NCBI GenBank assembly: GCA_004431415.1
Contig: QPMI01000615.1
Location: forward strand, 1-64,000
Direction of reading: 5' to 3'
Length of the DNA stretch: 64,000 nucleotides
Origin: Cyanophora paradoxa
Taxonomy: Eukaryota; Glaucocystophyceae; Cyanophorales; Cyanophoraceae
Shown: positions 1-14,067 of the stretch, piece by piece
Position numbering within the stretch: position 1 is the stretch's first letter
How the letters are laid out: every line of letters begins with the position of its first letter
The notes under the pieces: model-generated
What the model was told of the DNA's origin: nothing
Databases searched by the model: none
Seen by the model: only the letters and a program-made list of their open reading frames with translations
Position numbers and translations under genes: made by a program

Positions 1-1034
1 GCGCGGCCGCCGCAGGTGGACGCGCTGAGTAAGGGTCTGGAGAGCCTTGGGGTCCCCCCCGGGCTGGTCGTGCCCGACGAGCTGGCGCGGGGGCGGCCCC
101 TCTCGGGGCAGCTCCTCCTCACCGCCCTATTCGGCCTCTCGTCGGGCCTCCCGAGCGTCGCGCAGACGGCGCGCCCTGTCCTCACCAAACTCCTCGAGGA
201 CGTCGATGCCCTCGACAGCGCGCTCCCTCCCCACTCCGTCCTTCTCTCCCCATCTGAACCTCTTCCGTCGCAGAGCGCTGGACAAATTTGTTCCACCGAA
301 ACACGGTGGCGGCGCCGGCGGCGATGCCGGCCGCCGGGGCGCAGCTTTCGCGGGCGGGGCCGGGGCAGACTCATCAACGGGAGAAGCCGGGCGTGGCGAC
401 AGCAGGGAGCGGGAGCTCAGCCGCCCCGCCCGGCGGCATGGTGGACGTCGACGAGGCGCCGCCCCCCCCCCTCCCCCCCTTTCCCCCCTCCCCCCCCTTT
501 CCCCCCCTTTCCCCCCCCCCCCCCCCCCCCTCCATCTCTCGAACACTAATTGAGTGCAGGTTGCGGCGGCGTACAACGCGTCGCTGAAAATGCGGCAGCG
601 GGTACAAGAGTTGGCAGACCAGCTGACGGCTGTGCGTGAAGCGCACGCCGCCATCGTTGCAGCTATGCAGCGGTAGCCACTCCCCTTTGAATGAATCCCC
701 AGAAATCCCAGATCCTTTTTTTTCGCGTCTGACCCTTTCTCAGCGAAGCGCGTTCCATCCTCGAGGAGCGTATACACACTGTGCGCTGCCCGCTGGCCCC
801 AGAGCCTCCCCTCCTTGCGCCCACTCGCCCGACATCCGGTGCCAGACGGCGATGGAGGCGAAACATGCAGAGCAGCTTGCAGCCGCCGCCGCGACGCTCA
901 AAAGCGGGGCGTCCATTCGAAGAATCCTGCGGCCCCAGACGGTCGCCGAGGATGAGGACGAGGATGAAGAGGACGCAGCAGGGGGCCAGAGCCCTGGCGA
1001 CAGCACCCATGGGGGAAAGGGCGGCGCGCGATGA
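1..1034 (+). CDS. CH-domain (fimbrin/plastin-like) protein, 3' part of gene
   Basis: The reading frame is open at the window edge, so the 5' end is missing. The first exon reads LESLGVPPGLVVPDELARG followed by a hydrophobic stretch ending ...LFGLSSGLP. This matches the end of a fimbrin/plastin calponin-homology domain, where 'LG.P.L..P.DI..G.P' is followed by an alpha helix and '..GL'. Later exons are short, alanine- and glutamate-rich and look coiled-coil (around 559-675 and 740-770). The last exon (from about 847) has an acidic run of Asp/Glu and ends at a TGA at 1034. An extreme C tract with T islands (463-537) precedes one 3' splice site and is probably an intronic polypyrimidine tract. 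Exon joins in the middle are uncertain. The likely role is actin bundling in the cytosol, but only one partial CH domain is visible. Confidence 0.45.
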
Positions 1035-1998
1035 GCCTCGGAGAGTTTTGTAGATGGCATTTTCAGAATTGATGCACTGCCAGGACTGGCATGAATACTC
1101 TATATTCAAACTCTTTCAAAGCACTGCGCGGCATGGGCGCCTAGCCATAGGGCATCTTCGAATTCTTGGAGATCTACCGTAGTGCAGCTGGACTCGGCGG
1201 GGACGAACTTCGATTCATATGATCATCGCGATCGGATTTCGCCAAGTACTAGTCAATTTCGATTTGGCCGAACGGGCGTATCTATAGCTATAGCTATAGA
1301 CGCGGGATGCCATGATGTACTACCGGGGTACCGTAGTACTACGGTACTTCCGAAGTTCGTTTGATATCCGAATTTCGATTTCAGAACTTGTAACGTTAAC
1401 TTCGAATTCATGATCATCGGATCAATTGCAATGCTTGCAAGTTGGCTGAGCAGCTACTAGGCTAGCCCGGCCGCTGACTCAGTAACTAGTAAGCCCTGGA
1501 CGGGACTCACTTATTAGTAAGCGGGCCCAGCCTGGCAGGGAGTCTGAGTTGGACCGTCGGACTTCCGAGCTCGAGGCTTCGATGCCATGATGCTGTTTAT
1601 ATAACTTAAACTTGGTAATTCAATGCCATGTGATGATTATCATAGTATATGATATGGATATCGATACTCAGTGATCATCGGATCATGACTAGTACTATCG
1701 ATATCAATTTGCAAGCTTAAGTTGCCAGTTGATTGCCAAGCTCAGCGGCTTATATTAAGTTGGACGGCCGCGGGGGCCCGGGGTTCACTAGTACTGAGTC
1801 AATTTTGCAAGCTTAAGGTTGGCCAGTGCACGTGATATCGATATCCGAGTAGTATCGATGGGCCGCCAGGCCGGGGGATCATTAACACGTGCATGGCCTC
1901 GCGATCGCGCGGTGGGCCCACCCCACCGGCCACAGTCGGCTGGCGCCACAGTCGGCTGGCGCCACAAGCCGGGTCTAATAATCGATGTCTGGGTGGTC
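1035..1998. repeat. palindrome-saturated intergenic DNA
   Basis: No gene is recognised here. The sequence is packed with self-complementary words such as GATC, CATATG, GAATTC, GATATC, ACTAGT and CTATAGCTATAG. There is a perfect 16-bp palindrome, ACCGTAGTACTACGGT, near 1329-1344. Base composition is mixed and no frame looks coding. This is the first of several such tracts in the window (see 27745, 31395, 35640, 55960 and 60585). Confidence 0.7.
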
Positions 1999-2021
1999 AG
2001 TCCGCAGGCTGACTCCATGTC

Positions 2022-2056
<35 letters not shown>

Positions 2057-2345
2057 TAGGCCTGGGCTCGTAAGGGCTCCCGCCACCGCCCCGAGACGGT
2101 TCCCGCCACTACAAGACGCGATGCAGCACCACGCCGTGCATGCGGGCACATGTAGCTATTTAGCTAGCTAGAGTGTCCGCGGGGAGGCGCATTACGCATT
2201 ACTCTCCTTAGGGGGCCTCGCAGGGCCCGGCTGGCCAGCTCGCTGGTGGGCTGGGCCCGCGGCCGCGGCGGCCGCAGTGTACATCTCACACTTGTAGCCC
2301 GGACTTGCGGTTTGAATTCGTGTCCAAATGCAAGCTGACATCATG
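1999..2345 (+). repeat. dispersed repeat family A, copy 1
   Basis: This ~350-bp non-coding repeat runs from a GCAGGCTGACTCCATGTCGG edge through a C homopolymer of about 30 bases (2027-2056) to a CGTGTCCAAATGC edge. It shares long blocks with 17975-18363 (plus), 23560-23815 (plus) and 56453-56790 (minus). Copies differ mainly by short palindromic insertions. No open frame is shared between copies, so it is probably a non-autonomous transposable element of unknown class. Confidence 0.75.
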
Positions 2346-2419
2346 TGTCTATACGCCGCATCGCGCACCGAACGAGGAAGCGAGCTCCTGTCAGAACGAA
2401 CTCTGGCGATCTTCTTAAA

Positions 2420-3060
2420 CTAAGACTCCTCCTGAGAGCTAATTAGTTGTGGAGAAGAGGGAAAGAAATCGAGATGGACCTCAAGATTAATTGCGTTGCC
2501 AAACTTTCCGTAGAGTGTTTTCTTGAGCTCTTCCATCTTTGATTTCGCTGAGGCAATACTGTCCACCAGAGTGTCAACTTGGCCTTGCACCTGCTTGGCA
2601 GCTGGGACGCAATACACAGCAACAATGATGTAATATGACTGCGAACTCTTTCTTTTGACTTGTCCACAAGCTCTTGAGCTACGGAGGCTTTGACGTCCAC
2701 GAAAGCCTCCCCCATTTGATATCTAAACAGCATGCCGGTTTACAGGATGTACCAACGACAGCGACTCAAACTCACTTTACTATGTCATCGTCATCGCACA
2801 TCATAAGGTCGCTGCTTGCGTCCTCCAAATTCTGCAGCTCATCCTGCAGTGACGTTCGAATCCAGGATAGCAGCACAGACCGAGGTGCACGATTACCTTC
2901 TTCGCCTTCAACTCGTCCTCGAGCTCGTGGAAGCGCTGATTTAACCTGCGTGGCCACGCGAAGCGCGGCTTAGGCGCAAGCCCGCCCTAGACGCGGGCTC
3001 GCGTACCTGTTGAACGCGTTAATGTTTTGCTGGTCTTGCCTCGTCACTTCGGGGTCGGCC
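2420..3060 (-). CDS. PFDN4: prefoldin subunit 4
   Basis: This is the beta-type subunit of the hexameric prefoldin chaperone, which hands nascent actin and tubulin to the cytosolic chaperonin. Spliced from the minus strand, the exons give EVTRQDQQNINAF, then NQRFHELEDELKAKK, then DELQNLEDASSDLMM, then YQMGEAFVDV, and end KTLYGKFGNAINLE plus a short tail. The N-terminal 'V..DQQ.IN.F' and C-terminal 'LY.KFG.AINLE' are hallmarks of subunit 4 (Gim3), with the coiled coil split by at least four introns. The first exon and start codon are not certain. An ATG near 3178 lies upstream, but the join to the exon ending at about 3060 is unclear. The gene is divergent from CSN8, which starts about 245 bp away. 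Confidence 0.85.
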
Positions 3061-3304
3061 TGCTGGCCGGACTGCGCGAGGGAGCAGGTTCAGCCGACGG
3101 AGCGACCAGCGCCAAGCGCGCCGAGCGCGCGCTGAGCGCCCAGCGCAGACTCGCCTTCTGCATCTTTGCGTTCAGCATGACTCGGATGGGCGGCCTACAC
3201 ACAGCCCTGTGACAGCTGGGCACGGGACTGTCGGGAGTCGGGAGTCGGGACAGCCCAGGGGGTACAGCGTCGCAACTTCTTCTTAGCGGAGACTCAGGCG
3301 CTCC

Positions 3305-4147
3305 ATGGATGTGGTTCGGCGCATCGTCGCGAGTGGCGATCTGAGCGGACTGGCAACAGCATGCGAATCGTACGAACTTCAGGTGCGCCCATGGGCGAGT
3401 CGCGTTGTGCCGTCGGCGCGGCACCGAATCTCCGAAGTGCGCAGAGTCCGTACACGCATCGGCCGACCTGCCGGATCCACTGTACGCGATCCAGCTCTGC
3501 GCGTACCTCATCGAGAATGACCTGTGCGCACTGGCACTGCACGAAGCGGTCCATGGGCTGAAGGCTCGTGCAGGAGCCGAGCGCGCTTCTTCTGGAAGAG
3601 AGCGACGGCCGCCAAGAAGTGCGGGGAGTTTGCGGCGATGTGGGTGGTGGCGCAGCATCTGTGGCGGAAGGACTACGCCCTGGCGCAGAGGGGGCTTGTA
3701 CAGGGGAGCTGGAGCGCGGAGCTGAGCCCGCTCGTTGTCGCCCTACAAGGTGCGACCTCCACGCTCATGTTGTTCGCAAGGTTTGACTCTATAGCAGAGT
3801 CTGTTCGAGGCCGGACTTGGGCACTTCTTGCTAAAGCGTACACGTCTCTGCTTCTGCAAAACTGTGCAGAGGCCCTGGGCCTGTCCCCCGCGCAAACCAT
3901 TACCTGTGCGTGTGTGCAGGATGCGTGAGTGCTCAGTGGTTCACTGACCCGTTCCAGTCTGCCAACAACGGGGCTGGGTGATGGACTCGACCGGGAAAGT
4001 GCTTCTTCCGGGCGGCGTGAAGAGCGAGCAGGCAAGGATCAGCGGACATCAGAGCATCGGTCCCCTGACAGAGTGAGTACTGTTGCAAAGCGTGATATTT
4101 TTTCTATCTAACTTGCTTCCAGCTATGTCGTGCACCTTGATTGCTGA
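3305..4147 (+). CDS. CSN8: COP9 signalosome subunit 8
   Basis: CSN8 is the smallest PCI-type subunit of the COP9 signalosome, which removes NEDD8 from cullin E3 ligases. The protein begins MDVVRRIVASGDLSGLA. Later exons carry PDPLYAIQLCAYLIENDLCA, then FFWKRATAAKKCGEFAAMW, QHLWRKDYALAQ, and TWALLAKAYTSLLLQNCAEA with LGLSP. This is the helical repeat and winged-helix layout of CSN8. A last intron (about 4072-4122) joins to YVVHLDC and TGA, giving an ending like the 'LTDYVAFLEN' of the animal protein. Reading through that intron instead would stop at 4076. About five introns are inferred. Confidence 0.85.
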
Positions 4148-4154
4148 ATGTCCA

Positions 4155-4250
4155 TCGGCTCTATGTTTCCTCACCTTGACATTGTATCAACGTCTAGTGC
4201 TTTTTCTTTTGGAGTCCTGCCTCCTCTGATTTGCCTCGGGACTAAGCCTT
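4155..4250 (+). pseudogene. degenerate fragment of the TFIIIC90 last exon
   Basis: Directly after the CSN8 stop, about 90 bp resemble 13741-13850 inside the last exon of the TFIIIC90 gene. Shared blocks include TGTTTCCTCACCTTG against TGTTTACTCACCTTG, then CAACGTCTAG against CAACATCTAG, and CTCTGATTTGCC against CTCTGTGATTTGCC. The copy has small gaps and no usable frame. It is a scattered gene scrap rather than part of CSN8. Confidence 0.5.
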
Positions 4251-4761
4251 TCGGACATCGTGTGGAGCTCTGATATGGAAATAGCTGGAGGGTCTATCCT
4301 GGTGCTAGGTAGCAGACAAGAGATGCTGGACGATTAAACGACCTGCGGCTGTAGCTGTGCTCCGGCCTCGGAGGCGCTCTACAAGCTAAGTATGGCCCGC
4401 CATGTCGCCGGCGCGGCAGACACTGTGCTGGGGGCGCGCTCGACGGGAGCGTGCCTGGAAGGTCCGCCGGGCTTAGTGGGTCGGTGAGAAAGTGGTCGGG
4501 GAGGAAAGAGAGGGCGGGGGGGTCTGGGGGACATGGGGGCGAGGGGGTGGGACCAGGCCGGATGGGACCAGGGGGCGGGCCCACCGTCGGGAAAGGAGGG
4601 TCTGGCGGCGCGTTCTCGAGGTCTTCCAGCCGCCAGACGATCGTCTTCGCTTTCGCCGCGCCACTCAGGGACCTGTGGCGCGGAGAGGCGTGGAGCGCTA
4701 AAGGAGCGCTCGCCGCGCGCAGCAAACGCCAAGCTAGGCGACCAGTGATTAGCCGCGGCGC
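4251..4761. other. GC-rich intergenic DNA, nothing recognised
   Basis: Long frames exist on both strands, but they are low-complexity Pro/Arg/Gly translations of G-rich runs (4480-4620). They show no domain, splice pattern or similarity to the rest of the window. Confidence 0.5.
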
Positions 4762-7031
<2,270 letters not shown>

Positions 7032-7362
7032 CTACAAGTACTTAAAGTCCCGGCCATTCCTCTTGTCAGTGGCAGCCTGCGCGGCGATTCGAGTGGCACT
7101 GAGAGCGGGGACCGGCACAGCGCGCACAGCAAACCGGTCGCACCTGGTCCGCGCGGGCCTGGATGTACAGAACGGCAGGGACAGCGACGGCGAAGATGAG
7201 GCCGAGCACGCTGTTCTTCGGCGTCATCTTGAAGGTCCTATGCGTGTTCTGCCGCAGCGTTAGCGAACGGGCGTTGTGGCCGCAGCGTGCGAGCGAGAAA
7301 CACACCTCCCGCATGTATGCCCACTCCTCAATCCATTGGTTCTTGTTGACACCCTGTGGCGG
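7032..7362 (-). CDS. NDUFB4: NDUFB4-like complex I subunit, C-terminal exons
   Basis: Minus-strand exons splice to WIEEWAYMRE, then NTHRTFKMTPKNSVLGLIFA with a hydrophobic membrane helix (VAVPAVLYIQ), then ARADQRNGRDFKYL and a TAG at 7032. Animal NDUFB4 has the same order: 'RWAYAR', then 'F.PTPKNS.MG', a single membrane helix and a short charged tail. The role would be as an accessory subunit of mitochondrial NADH dehydrogenase in the inner membrane. Introns have GT-AG ends, for example the one between ARADQ and RNGRD. Upstream exons (to the right, perhaps as far as 7970) could not be assembled with confidence. The family assignment rests on the TPKNS motif and overall layout. Confidence 0.55.
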
Positions 7363-8036
7363 TCGTCAACGCAGAAGCGGCTTGCGGTCGGGCACCCAGA
7401 GCTATGCTTTCCATAGCAGAAAACGAGAATGCTCGGCAGCGACGCGGGCCGGCTCACCATTGCGGCGGAGAAAGGCCCGCGATCTGTACCCCCCCTGTTC
7501 GGGTACGTACGCTTGTCGTCCTAATACCCTGCGTTTTTCGAGGGTGGTGGTACCCCCCCTGGGAGCGACCGGGGGGCGGGTGGGGGCGAGGCGTGCGGGG
7601 GTACGGGTGCGGGGAGGCACGGGGACGGGGGGTGATTGTGACGGGGACGCGCACTCGCCGGTTCGCCGCCGGTCCGACCACCGCCCGCGTCACGGGTGCC
7701 ACGGGAGTCACGGGAGTCACGCGTGGCGGTGGCGGGTCGGCGTACCCGTGGCGGGCCACGCCTGGCTCGACCCCCCCGCACGCCGGTCCCGGGGGGGTAC
7801 CGCCGACCCACGAAATCCCCAGGGTTCCGAGTTGACAAGCGCGCACTGCATGCAGCTGGCAGCCAGCTGCAGCTCAGCAGGCACTCCGGGCGCGCACGAG
7901 TCCAGACATCGTCGAAGCTATCGGGGCTCTCCGGCCTCATCACGTCCCGCAGCGAGATCAAGCTATTAATATTTGAATGAAAATGTGCCAAAAATGAATA
8001 TGAGAATGTGTCAAAAATGATTCTGAAGAGTTAACG
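7363..8036. other. probable 5' part of the NDUFB4-like gene, GC-rich
   Basis: Region 7530-7830 is very rich in runs of G and C. A minus-strand stretch at about 7860-7950 (LISLRDVMRPESPDSFDDVW) could be a first exon of the NDUFB4-like gene, but splice joins are not convincing. Nothing else is recognised. Confidence 0.3.
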
Positions 8037-8296
8037 TCAACGTTAACGTTGCGATTACGATCAGAATCAGAGTTGCGATTACGATCAGAATCAGAGTTGC
8101 GATTACGATCCGATGATCAGAATCAGAGTTGCGATTACGATCAGAATCAGAGTTAACGTCAACGTTGCGATTACGATCAGAATCAGAGTTGCGATTACGA
8201 TCAGAATCAGAGTTAACGTTAACGTTGCGATTACGATCAGAATCAGAGTTGCGATTACGATCAGAATCAGAGTTAACGTTAACGTTGCGATTACGA
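8037..8296 (+). repeat. 24-bp minisatellite (GCGATTACGATCAGAATCAG type)
   Basis: About nine tandem units are built from GCGATTACGATCAGAATCAG plus AGTT, alternating with AGTTAACGTCAACGTT or AGTTAACGTTAACGTT. One unit carries an extra CGATGATC (8108-8116). The same words occur inverted and scrambled at 54520-54640. Frames across it encode Ile/Thr/Leu repeats and are not genes. Confidence 0.9.
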
Positions 8297-8633
8297 CGTC
8301 CAACTTTCGTCCAACTTTCGTCCAACTTTCGTGTTCGTTGTCGTGCCGCAGCGTCGCCCTCTCCCCCCTTCCCCCAAAGCCTCCTCTCTCTCTTCCCCAA
8401 AGCTTTAAAATTTCCCCCAAGCTTTCCGCTTTCGAGCCTCCTCTTCCGCTTGCGAGCTTCCGAAGTTGCTTTTCAAATTCCGCTTTCAAATTCGACTCGG
8501 CGAGCGCCCGCAGCCCGCTAGCAGCAATCAAAAAGACCCCCATCCTTCAGCTTCGTTGTCCAACCCCTAATCGTAATCGCAATGGCAATCAAAAGAGAGC
8601 CTTGGGGAACTTGAGCCTTGAAACAAGATTCAG
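8297..8633. other. short tandem plus CT-rich spacer
   Basis: Three copies of TCCAACTTTCG (8298-8330) are followed by CT-rich DNA. Around 8503-8530 is a 28-bp word shared in reverse with 40462-40490, beginning TTTTGATTGCTGCTAGCGGG on the minus strand. No gene is recognised. Confidence 0.5.
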
Positions 8634-10095
<1,462 letters not shown>

Positions 10096-10250
10096 AGACG
10101 ATCCAAAGCCGCAAACGCGCAAGTGTAAGCTCGTCCTGGATCGTTTCTCTCAACGCTCTCGCTAGCGCCTGCACAGCGCGCTGCGCTCGATCGCCGAATT
10201 CGAAGCCCCTGCAGGGCGGGGTGCGGATCCCGTCGCTGCTTCTTGTGCAG

Positions 10251-13200
10251 GTGCAAGAACAGACGCCGATCGCCGACGAACGCAATGCGGTGGAAGCCGC
10301 GAGAGTTGAGGACTCGAACGCGTACCCCGACTGGTCACAGCCCGTGACAGCCGCCGCACAGCGGCAAATGGCGGGCTCCCAGGTCATTGGGAGCGGGCGC
10401 TCGATGACAGGTACAGCCGCTTTTTGCATCCGGCACGCCCGACCGACGCGCCCCTAGGGCCGATTTACCCGATGTGTCTGCGCTGGTCTCCCGACGAGAA
10501 CTTGATCGCCGTGGGTCTCTCCCATATCATCAACGTGCTGGTATGGTTCCATGCGCTCCGTGCGCCCCCTCCGTGCGCTCTGACGTTGCGGCGTGCGCGT
10601 CCTCAGGACCCGCACGAGCTTGGGAACCCGCGCGGAATCATCCGTGCGCCCGCGGACAAGAAGTTCTTCGAGGTCGGGAAGCCGGTCAAGGCTGGTTCGT
10701 CTCGATGAACGAACGTTTCGCGCGGATTTGAACGCGAGCGCACAGATCACTTCGACAACCAGTTACTCCCCGCGAATTTCGAGCGCAATACTGGCCTAAA
10801 AACTGCAACTCGTATCGCCTACCGCTCAATCGACTGGTCGCCGGCAGGCTGCGCCGCGGGTGGCGGGTCGGCCTTCGCACCCCGGGTCTAAAGCGCTAGC
10901 TAAGCTCTCCGCGCAGCTGTCTGCTTGTGGCTTGCACCACAGACTACCAGGTCCAAATCTTGGCGCCGCCTCCAAACCGCTGCACGTCCGAGTGGCGCCA
11001 GGCCCGTGCCATGCTATCTACTCCGCTGTTCGCCCCTACCTCACACCCTGCAAAGGTCGCAAACCTGTCCGATCAGCTCTACATGTACGTGATGCAGACG
11101 TGCTTCCGTGCCCCCCCAGCCCTCGCACACGGCGTCCCATCTTTCGCGTCTTTCGAGTGCGTCAACTCCGCCTTACCAGCCACTCCCCTTCTGACTCGCA
11201 GCAGCGTCTCGGCGATTCCCGAGGCTGAAGACAACGAGAACGACGACGGGAGGGACGGCAAAATGGGTGTCAAGCGGAAGCATAAGGACTATCTCAGTGT
11301 GTCGACAAAGCGCATTGGAAGGCCGAAGAAGACGGAGACCTCCATGTCTCTCATCCCCACAGGACCTGATAACGTGAACTACCAGGGGAAGCCGGACGAT
11401 GTCGTGCGAGCTCCCTCGACCCCCAAAACGTCGTGCTCCGATGGCGGCTGCAGGTTGCCGCTGATGAATTTGTGAGGAGACATGAGCTCGTTAGCCCCAC
11501 AAGTGCGCCATGCTCCCCCGCTTGGAGTGCTCGGAGGCGTGCTGACACTGCGTTCGCCTCCAGTGGCATGCTGGTCCCCCGTCTTCACGCCAGACCAGGC
11601 TTCCGTCCCTGAGCCACCTTTTGTGCTCCTGTGCATCGGATGCAAGAGCGGCACTCTGAACATCTTCCGGCACCGGCTACCTGGCCTTGAGTGCGACTGC
11701 AGAGCTGAGCCACTGCCGGTCACGCTCACTCTCTATGCAGTGAAGCTACGGGAAGCGTTGCTTCGGCACCAAAGCTTGTAACCACCTTTGCAAGCGAGTG
11801 CTCCTGGGTCGCGTCAGCAGGATGGTCGCCATCCATCGGGCCCCACGGAGGTGAGCAGGCACGCCCGCCAAACTGTGCCGGATCTGCTGATGGGACGCTA
11901 CAGAAGCCCTTCACGACGCAGCATTGCTTGCAGTCGGCGGGGCAGATGGCTCTGTCCGAGTGTACCACTTCTGTGCAGCTCTAGGGGCAACGGCTGGGGC
12001 ACAGGATGGCAGCCAAGGCGCAGGCCTCCTTGTGACGTTCTCCTCTTTAGTGTGCGAAGCCGAAGCATCTCCTGTCTCTGTCACGACCTGGGCGGCACCA
12101 AGCGTTGGCCAGGTCCGCCCTCACCCCCTTCCTCAAAGGTTGGCTCAGCAACAAGCTTGCCTGGCGCAGCGGCCACTGCTTGCGATAGCGAAAGGTATGA
12201 GCGTCGCTCTCTGGGAAGGTGACGTCTCTGGACCAGGGCCCATCCCCACGTCCCGTCAATGCTGTACCCACAACGCCCATGATCGCCAAGTTACTGGTGC
12301 ATCATGTTTCGATCTGATTTTTTGGGAGCTTGCAACTCACACCGTCGTGCAGGAGTCGTTTTTGGAAAGGAGCGAACAACAATCTACACATGTGGGCTCG
12401 ATGGGAGTGTGCGGCTCTGGTTTGTGCAGGGCAGCAGGGCCGTGGAGGGTGCTGAGCCCCTGGCTCTCGAGCTTCTCGGGCACCTTGTTAGTGGTGGCCA
12501 TTCTCAGGGTATTTACGGCCTTGGGATCTCTAACAACGCCGCACTCCTGGCCTACTGCCGCGAGTGCGCCTTTTAGACGATGCAATCTCCCTCCACTGTC
12601 TCTAACTTGCAACTTCTCAGGAAAGTGCCGTCTGGGAAGAGACGCATGTATGAGACGAGGCAGCGAACAGGCCATGTTATTGTATTGAACTGTGCAAGTG
12701 GGTGCGAAGTTCCCTGCCCTTTCCTTTTACGAGGGCTCATGTTGGCTCCAGGCCAGCAGACCACATTGACCGGTTGCACCAATACGTTGTTTCCTCACTG
12801 CATGGCTTGGCCGGTTCGTCTGCTTCACACTTGCCTGCAATCCACGTTGAGATCCGATCCAGGGTCTGACTCTCCACTGTATGTGTGGGACGTTGTCGAC
12901 GTTCTAAACTCGCATCGGGCTGAGGACCGTGACGATTTAATACGATCTGTTGCTGATGCCCTCGAAACCTCGTATTTCACCCCTGGGTTCGTCACTGCAT
13001 GCTTTCTCTATCTGCTCTGCCTTATGCAGCTCAGTGCACACGTCACACGCGAATCTGCTCGCATGCTACGCATCGCAACACAGATCCGTCGTCATGCAAA
13101 GGTGTGGCACACTTCTGTGACCTTCTGGCACTCGTTTTGACGTGCGTTTGAAGATGACCCTTGACGACAGCATACAGCTTAACAGGGCAAATCTGACCCA

Positions 13201-13866
13201 GAATGTCCTTGAGCTGCAGCGCCTGCATTGTTGTGCAGTACTTGGGGCACGACCACCCACTATCCTGATGGGTGTGCCAGTGGAGGAACAGCAGTCCGCC
13301 CTTCTGATGGCAGACTGGCTTGCGTGGTATGCGGCTGCTCGACCTGATTGCACGGAGCTCTCGGCGTCTGTCTATGCAGTTCTCGATCCAGCACATGCTC
13401 ACATTCTACCCCAGGTCTCAACCCCCTCTGCTGTGCCCCACAGCTTGCTAAGAGATCCTCCACACAGGTCGTAGCGATTCGCCAGCAAGTCGAAGCTGGT
13501 ATGAACCCTGCAGATCTTGCAACTGCAGAAGGCCGTCGGCGTCGGGTGGCGCAACTTTCTGTCTCGGGCGTTCCGGCAGCTGCCTCCGGCCTCCCACTGC
13601 GGGATTCCTGCCCCTTCTGTGGCAGCCATCTAACAGTTGCTGACACGGCGTGTGCGCAAGGGCATCCAGTGGGTCCGTCTTTGTCATTTTTTGACCAGCT
13701 TGAGGTCTTTCCTTTGACACTGTTTCCCTGTGCCTCAGCTCGATGTTTACTCACCTTGAACATTGTCTCAACATCTAGGGCTTTTCGCTGTCAAGGTTGT
13801 GCGGGTAATGCTCTCCGAAGTTCGCCCTGCCCCCTCTGTGATTTGCCCCTGTCGAGATCTTTGTAG
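10251..13866 (+). CDS. GTF3C4: TFIIIC 90-kDa subunit (zinc-finger/WD40 type)
   Basis: This is a subunit of the RNA polymerase III factor TFIIIC, which binds tRNA and 5S promoters in the nucleus. The N-terminal part is WD40-like: CLRWSPDENLIAVGLSHI, ATRIAYRSIDWSPAGC, LVACTTDYQVQILAPPPNRC, LLAVGGADGSVRVYHF and TIYTCGLDGSVRLW. A basic patch KRIGRPKKTE looks like an AT-hook (near 11310). The C-terminus has CPFCGSHL...CAQGHPV, then RCLLTLNIVSTSRAFRCQGC and CPLCDLPL. This matches the treble-clef zinc finger at the end of GTF3C4 ('C..C..C..GH..RC..T' then 'C..C...C..C'). There are many introns. The start is uncertain: coding sequence is clear from about 10251 and the nearest ATG in frame is 10368. 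Confidence 0.8.
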
Positions 13867-14067
13867 TTGATCAAATATTCATCGTGTGAGATTCATCATG
13901 CGTATGCTCTTCCAAGAGCAGTTCCAAGACCTCCGCCTGCGGTACGCACCGCTATAGCCAAGCACCGCGCTCTATATATAGCTATATCAACCCCGATTCG
14001 ACTAAAATAAATTTTGTGACGTCCACACACGTTTGTGTACAGAGGTGGGTACGTGAATTCGAAAGTG

